From contig CALBJW010000075.1 of NCBI GenBank assembly GCA_937893145.1, positions 1 to 7,506 on the forward strand: a stretch of 7,506 nt of DNA. The letters run 5' to 3'. The stretch's first letter is position 1; every line of letters begins with the position of its first letter. This stretch comes from an uncultured Prevotellaceae bacterium (GTDB lineage: Bacteria > Bacteroidota > Bacteroidia > Bacteroidales > Bacteroidaceae). Under the pieces are notes generated by a model. It was not told the origin of the DNA. It worked only from the letters and a program-made list of their open reading frames with translations, and ran no database searches. Made by a program: the position numbers and the translations under genes. Positions 5,593 through 7,506 of this stretch are shown here, piece after piece.

Positions 5593-7164
5593 TTAAAGTG
5601 GAATATTACCATGCTTCTTTGCAGGGTTAACGAGCTTCTTGTTCTCAAGCTGAGCAAGTGCACGAACGATGCGGAAACGAGTGTTGCGTGGCTCGATAAC
5701 ATCATCGATATATCCGTACTTAGCTGCCTGATATGGATTAGCAAAGAGCTTTTCGTACTCAGCTTCCTTCTCCTTGATGTAAGCTGCTGCTGCCTCTGGA
5801 CCCTGCTCTTCCTTGATAGCCTTAGCGTCCTTAGCATAGAGAACTGATGCAGCACCACTTGCACCCATAACTGCAATCTCAGAAGATGGCCATGCGTAGT
5901 TGAGGTCACCACGGAGCTGCTTACATGACATAACGATGTGTGAACCACCGTATGACTTACGGAGTGTAACTGTTACCTTTGGCACTGTAGCCTCACCGTA
6001 AGCGTAGAGGAGCTTAGCACCGTGGAGGATAACTGCGTTGTATTCCTGTGCTGTACCTGGGAGGAAGCCTGGTACATCAACGAGAGTTACGATTGGAATG
6101 TTGAATGCATCACAGAAACGAACGAAACGAGCACCCTTACGAGAAGAGTTGCAGTCGAGCACACCTGCAAGCTGCTTTGGCTGGTTGGCAACGATACCAA
6201 CTGACTGACCATTGAAGCGAGCGAAACCTACGATGATGTTCTTTGCGTAGTTTGGCTGAACCTCGAAGAACTCACCATTATCAACGATACCAGCAATAAC
6301 CTGATACATGTCGTAAGGCATGTTTGGATTGTCTGGGATAATCTCGTTGAGGTAATCCTCCATACGGTCGATTGGGTCTGTACACTCAACGCGTGGAGTC
6401 TTTGAAAGGTTGTTCTGTGGGATATATGAGAAGAGCTGCTTAACCATAGCAATCATCTCTTCTTCGTTAGAAGCTGTGAAGTGAGTTACACCAGACTTTG
6501 TAGCATGAACAGATGCACCACCGAGCTGCTCCTGAGTAACAACTTCACCAAGTACTGCCTTAACTGGACCAGGACCTGTGAGGAACATGTATGAAGAACC
6601 TTCAACCATGAATGTGAAGTCTGTGAGGGCTGGAGAGTAAACTGCACCACCAGCACAAGGGCCCATGATAGCAGAAATCTGTGGAACAACACCTGATGCA
6701 AGGATATTACGCTGGAAGATTTCAGCATAACCTGCAAGTGCGTTGATACCTTCCTGAAGACGAGCACCACCTGAATCGTTAAGACCGATAACTGGAGCAC
6801 CTACCTTCATAGCGATGTCCATAACCTTACAGATCTTGCTTGCGAGCATTTCTGAAAGTGAACCTGCACTTACTGTGAAGTCCTGTGCGAATACATATAC
6901 GAGACGACCGCCGATAGTACCAGAACCTGTTACAACACCATCACCAAGATAGTGCTTCTTCTCCATACCGAAGTTTGTACAACGATGCTCTACGAACATG
7001 TCCATCTCTTCGAAACTGCCCTTGTCAAGGAGCATATCAATACGTTCACGAGCTGTGAACTTGCCCTTTGCGTGCTGCTTCTCGATAGCCTTTTCACCGC
7101 CACCGATGCGTGCCTTAGCACGCTTATCCATCAATTCCTGGATTCTTTCTGTTTGCTTAGACAT
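5593..7164 (-). CDS. mmdA: Methylmalonyl-CoA decarboxylase carboxyltransferase (alpha) subunit
   Basis: 523 residues, full length for the biotin-dependent acyl-CoA carboxyltransferase family (PccB/MmdA). It moves the carboxyl group of (S)-methylmalonyl-CoA to biotin on MmdC, giving propionyl-CoA. Features: an N-terminal RARIGGGEKAIEKQHAKGKFTARERI segment (residues 16-41), the first crotonase-fold oxyanion-hole region GPCAGGAVYSPAL (168-180), NQPKQLAGVLD (327-337), DVPGFLPG (363-370), the second oxyanion-hole region YGGSHIVMSC (405-414) and the C-terminal KKHGNIPL typical of propionyl/methylmalonyl enzymes. No biotin carboxylase gene is adjacent and a sodium-pump subunit is, so it acts in the decarboxylation direction. 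Oxaloacetate decarboxylase is excluded because its alpha subunit has a different (TIM-barrel) transferase fold. The leader is AATTAAATAAAA, directly after repeat copy B. Confidence 0.94.
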   Translation of the reverse strand: MSKQTERIQELMDKRAKARIGGGEKAIEKQHAKGKFTARERIDMLLDKGSFEEMDMFVEHRCTNFGMEKKHYLGDGVVTGSGTIGGRLVYVFAQDFTVSAGSLSEMLASKICKVMDIAMKVGAPVIGLNDSGGARLQEGINALAGYAEIFQRNILASGVVPQISAIMGPCAGGAVYSPALTDFTFMVEGSSYMFLTGPGPVKAVLGEVVTQEQLGGASVHATKSGVTHFTASNEEEMIAMVKQLFSYIPQNNLSKTPRVECTDPIDRMEDYLNEIIPDNPNMPYDMYQVIAGIVDNGEFFEVQPNYAKNIIVGFARFNGQSVGIVANQPKQLAGVLDCNSSRKGARFVRFCDAFNIPIVTLVDVPGFLPGTAQEYNAVILHGAKLLYAYGEATVPKVTVTLRKSYGGSHIVMSCKQLRGDLNYAWPSSEIAVMGASGAASVLYAKDAKAIKEEQGPEAAAAYIKEKEAEYEKLFANPYQAAKYGYIDDVIEPRNTRFRIVRALAQLENKKLVNPAKKHGNIPL

Positions 7165-7172
7165 TTTTATTT

Positions 7173-7358
7173 AATTCATAATTCATAATTCATAATTCAT
7201 AATTTTGGCTGCGCTTCGGAAAATCGGGCACAAAACCATAATCAGAAATCAGAAAAATGAACTATATTCGTTTTTTTATTATAACTCTCATAATTCCCAA
7301 TCCTTAACCCATAACTACCCGGAGGTAATTATGAATTATGAATTACGAATTATGAATT
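7173..7358. repeat. 186-bp inverted-repeat spacer element, copy B
   Basis: The left arm 7173-7204 is (AATTCAT)x4 plus AATT, identical to the left arm of copy A. The right arm 7327-7358 is (AATTATG)x4 plus AATT with one change (C at 7346). Shared core blocks: TTTTGGCTGCGC (7203-7214), TAATCAGAA (7239-7247), ATGAA (7258), CAATCC.TAAC (7298-7308) and the ACTACC hairpin (7313-7330), at nearly the same offsets as in copy A. Between these blocks the two cores are strongly diverged. The element lies 8 bases before the mmdA start and its last base is the first base of the epimerase stop-codon triplet on the + strand. Confidence 0.88.
7313..7330 (-). other. Conserved small RNA hairpin in copy B
   Basis: In the - strand RNA, AAUUACC pairs with GGUAGUU around loop UCCG, giving 7 pairs with one G-U. 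UCCG closed by C-G belongs to the UNCG class of stable tetraloops. Read on the + strand, one pair becomes an A-C mismatch. Relative to copy A, one G-U pair is replaced by A-U with pairing kept. Two copies are too few for firm proof of selection. Confidence 0.5.
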
Positions 7359-7506
7359 TACTTATTCTGTGGTTCACAAAGTTCTGTCAAAATACCTGCA
7401 GTTGACTTTGGGTGAAGGAAGCCGATCATCATCTGCTCTGCACCTGGACGTGGAGTCTTGTCGATAAGGCGGATTTCCTTGCCTTCGCACTCAACGAGAG
7501 CTTCTG
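7358..7506 (-). CDS. mce: Methylmalonyl-CoA epimerase, C-terminal 48 residues
   Basis: Only the 3' end is in the window; the gene continues past the right edge. The 48 residues include IRLIDKTPRPGAEQ, MIGFLHPKSTAGI and LTELCE, the C-terminal signature of methylmalonyl-CoA epimerases of the vicinal oxygen chelate (glyoxalase-like) fold; the Glu in TELCE is expected to be the last metal ligand. The enzyme interconverts (R)- and (S)-methylmalonyl-CoA, supplying the S form to the decarboxylase encoded next. It is in the same direction as mmdA with a 193-bp spacer that holds repeat copy B and no clear promoter, so co-transcription is likely. The stop is TAA. Confidence 0.9.
   Translation of the reverse strand, partial: EALVECEGKEIRLIDKTPRPGAEQMMIGFLHPKSTAGILTELCEPQNK

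Noticed and set aside
2983..7164. Oxaloacetate or glutaconyl-CoA decarboxylase as the complex identity
   Set aside because: The transferase is of the acyl-CoA (crotonase-fold) type with a propionyl/methylmalonyl C-terminus KKHGNIPL, unlike OadA; its 523-residue length and the adjacent epimerase argue against glutaconyl-CoA decarboxylase.
7205..7405. A + strand reading frame of 66 codons, preceded internally by a GGAGG at 7321-7325 that resembles a Shine-Dalgarno site
   Set aside because: It starts in the repeat core, reads the heptamers as MNYELRIMN, and ends antisense to the epimerase gene. In copy A the same site is AGAAGG, and the genes here do not use Shine-Dalgarno sequences. The G-rich stretch is better explained by the hairpin.

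Overview
The window looks like a chromosomal segment from a Bacteroidales gut or oral anaerobe, most likely Prevotella or a close relative. The evidence is: gene starts with A-rich leaders and no Shine-Dalgarno sequence; one promoter of the Bacteroidetes type (TTTG, 19 nt, then a TAnnTTTG-like box); a CotH-domain surface protein with a Bacteroidetes-style C-terminal tail; and a sodium-pump methylmalonyl-CoA decarboxylase operon typical of succinate/propionate fermenters. No rRNA, tRNA, CRISPR array, transposase or phage gene is visible.

Layout. On the + strand, 1-1896 is the 3' part of a large secreted CotH-domain protein. It opens in a Pro/Glu-rich heptapeptide repeat and ends at a strong intrinsic terminator (1919-1980). 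A short spacer then carries a promoter (2003-2033) for an M48-family zinc metalloprotease lipoprotein (2070-2879). This gene is convergent with the operon on the - strand, and one hairpin with tails on both sides (2922-2966) can terminate both.

The - strand, read from right to left, holds one operon: the 3' end of methylmalonyl-CoA epimerase (7506 to 7358), mmdA carboxyltransferase (7164-5593), the small membrane subunit mmdD (5580-5248), a biotin carrier mmdC (5047-4334) and the membrane sodium-pump subunit mmdB (4284-2983). Together they racemise methylmalonyl-CoA, move its carboxyl group to biotin and release CO2 at the membrane while exporting Na+, giving propionyl-CoA. The mutase that makes methylmalonyl-CoA is not in the window. 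The carrier protein is unusual in having two complete biotin-attachment domains, each with an intact AMKM lysine site.

The least explained content lies between the operon genes. Two of the spacers are almost completely filled by homologous 186-190 bp elements (5055-5244 and 7173-7358). Each is bounded by 32-bp inverted repeats built from four AATTCAT heptamers. Between the repeats are several conserved blocks and a small hairpin whose pairing is complete only in the operon-sense RNA. The third spacer has the same design in miniature with another heptamer (TTTTAAC/TTTTAAT) inside a 9-bp inverted repeat. Whether these are mobile repeats, RNA control elements, or both cannot be decided from this window alone. 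No gene-free stretch exceeds 300 bases.
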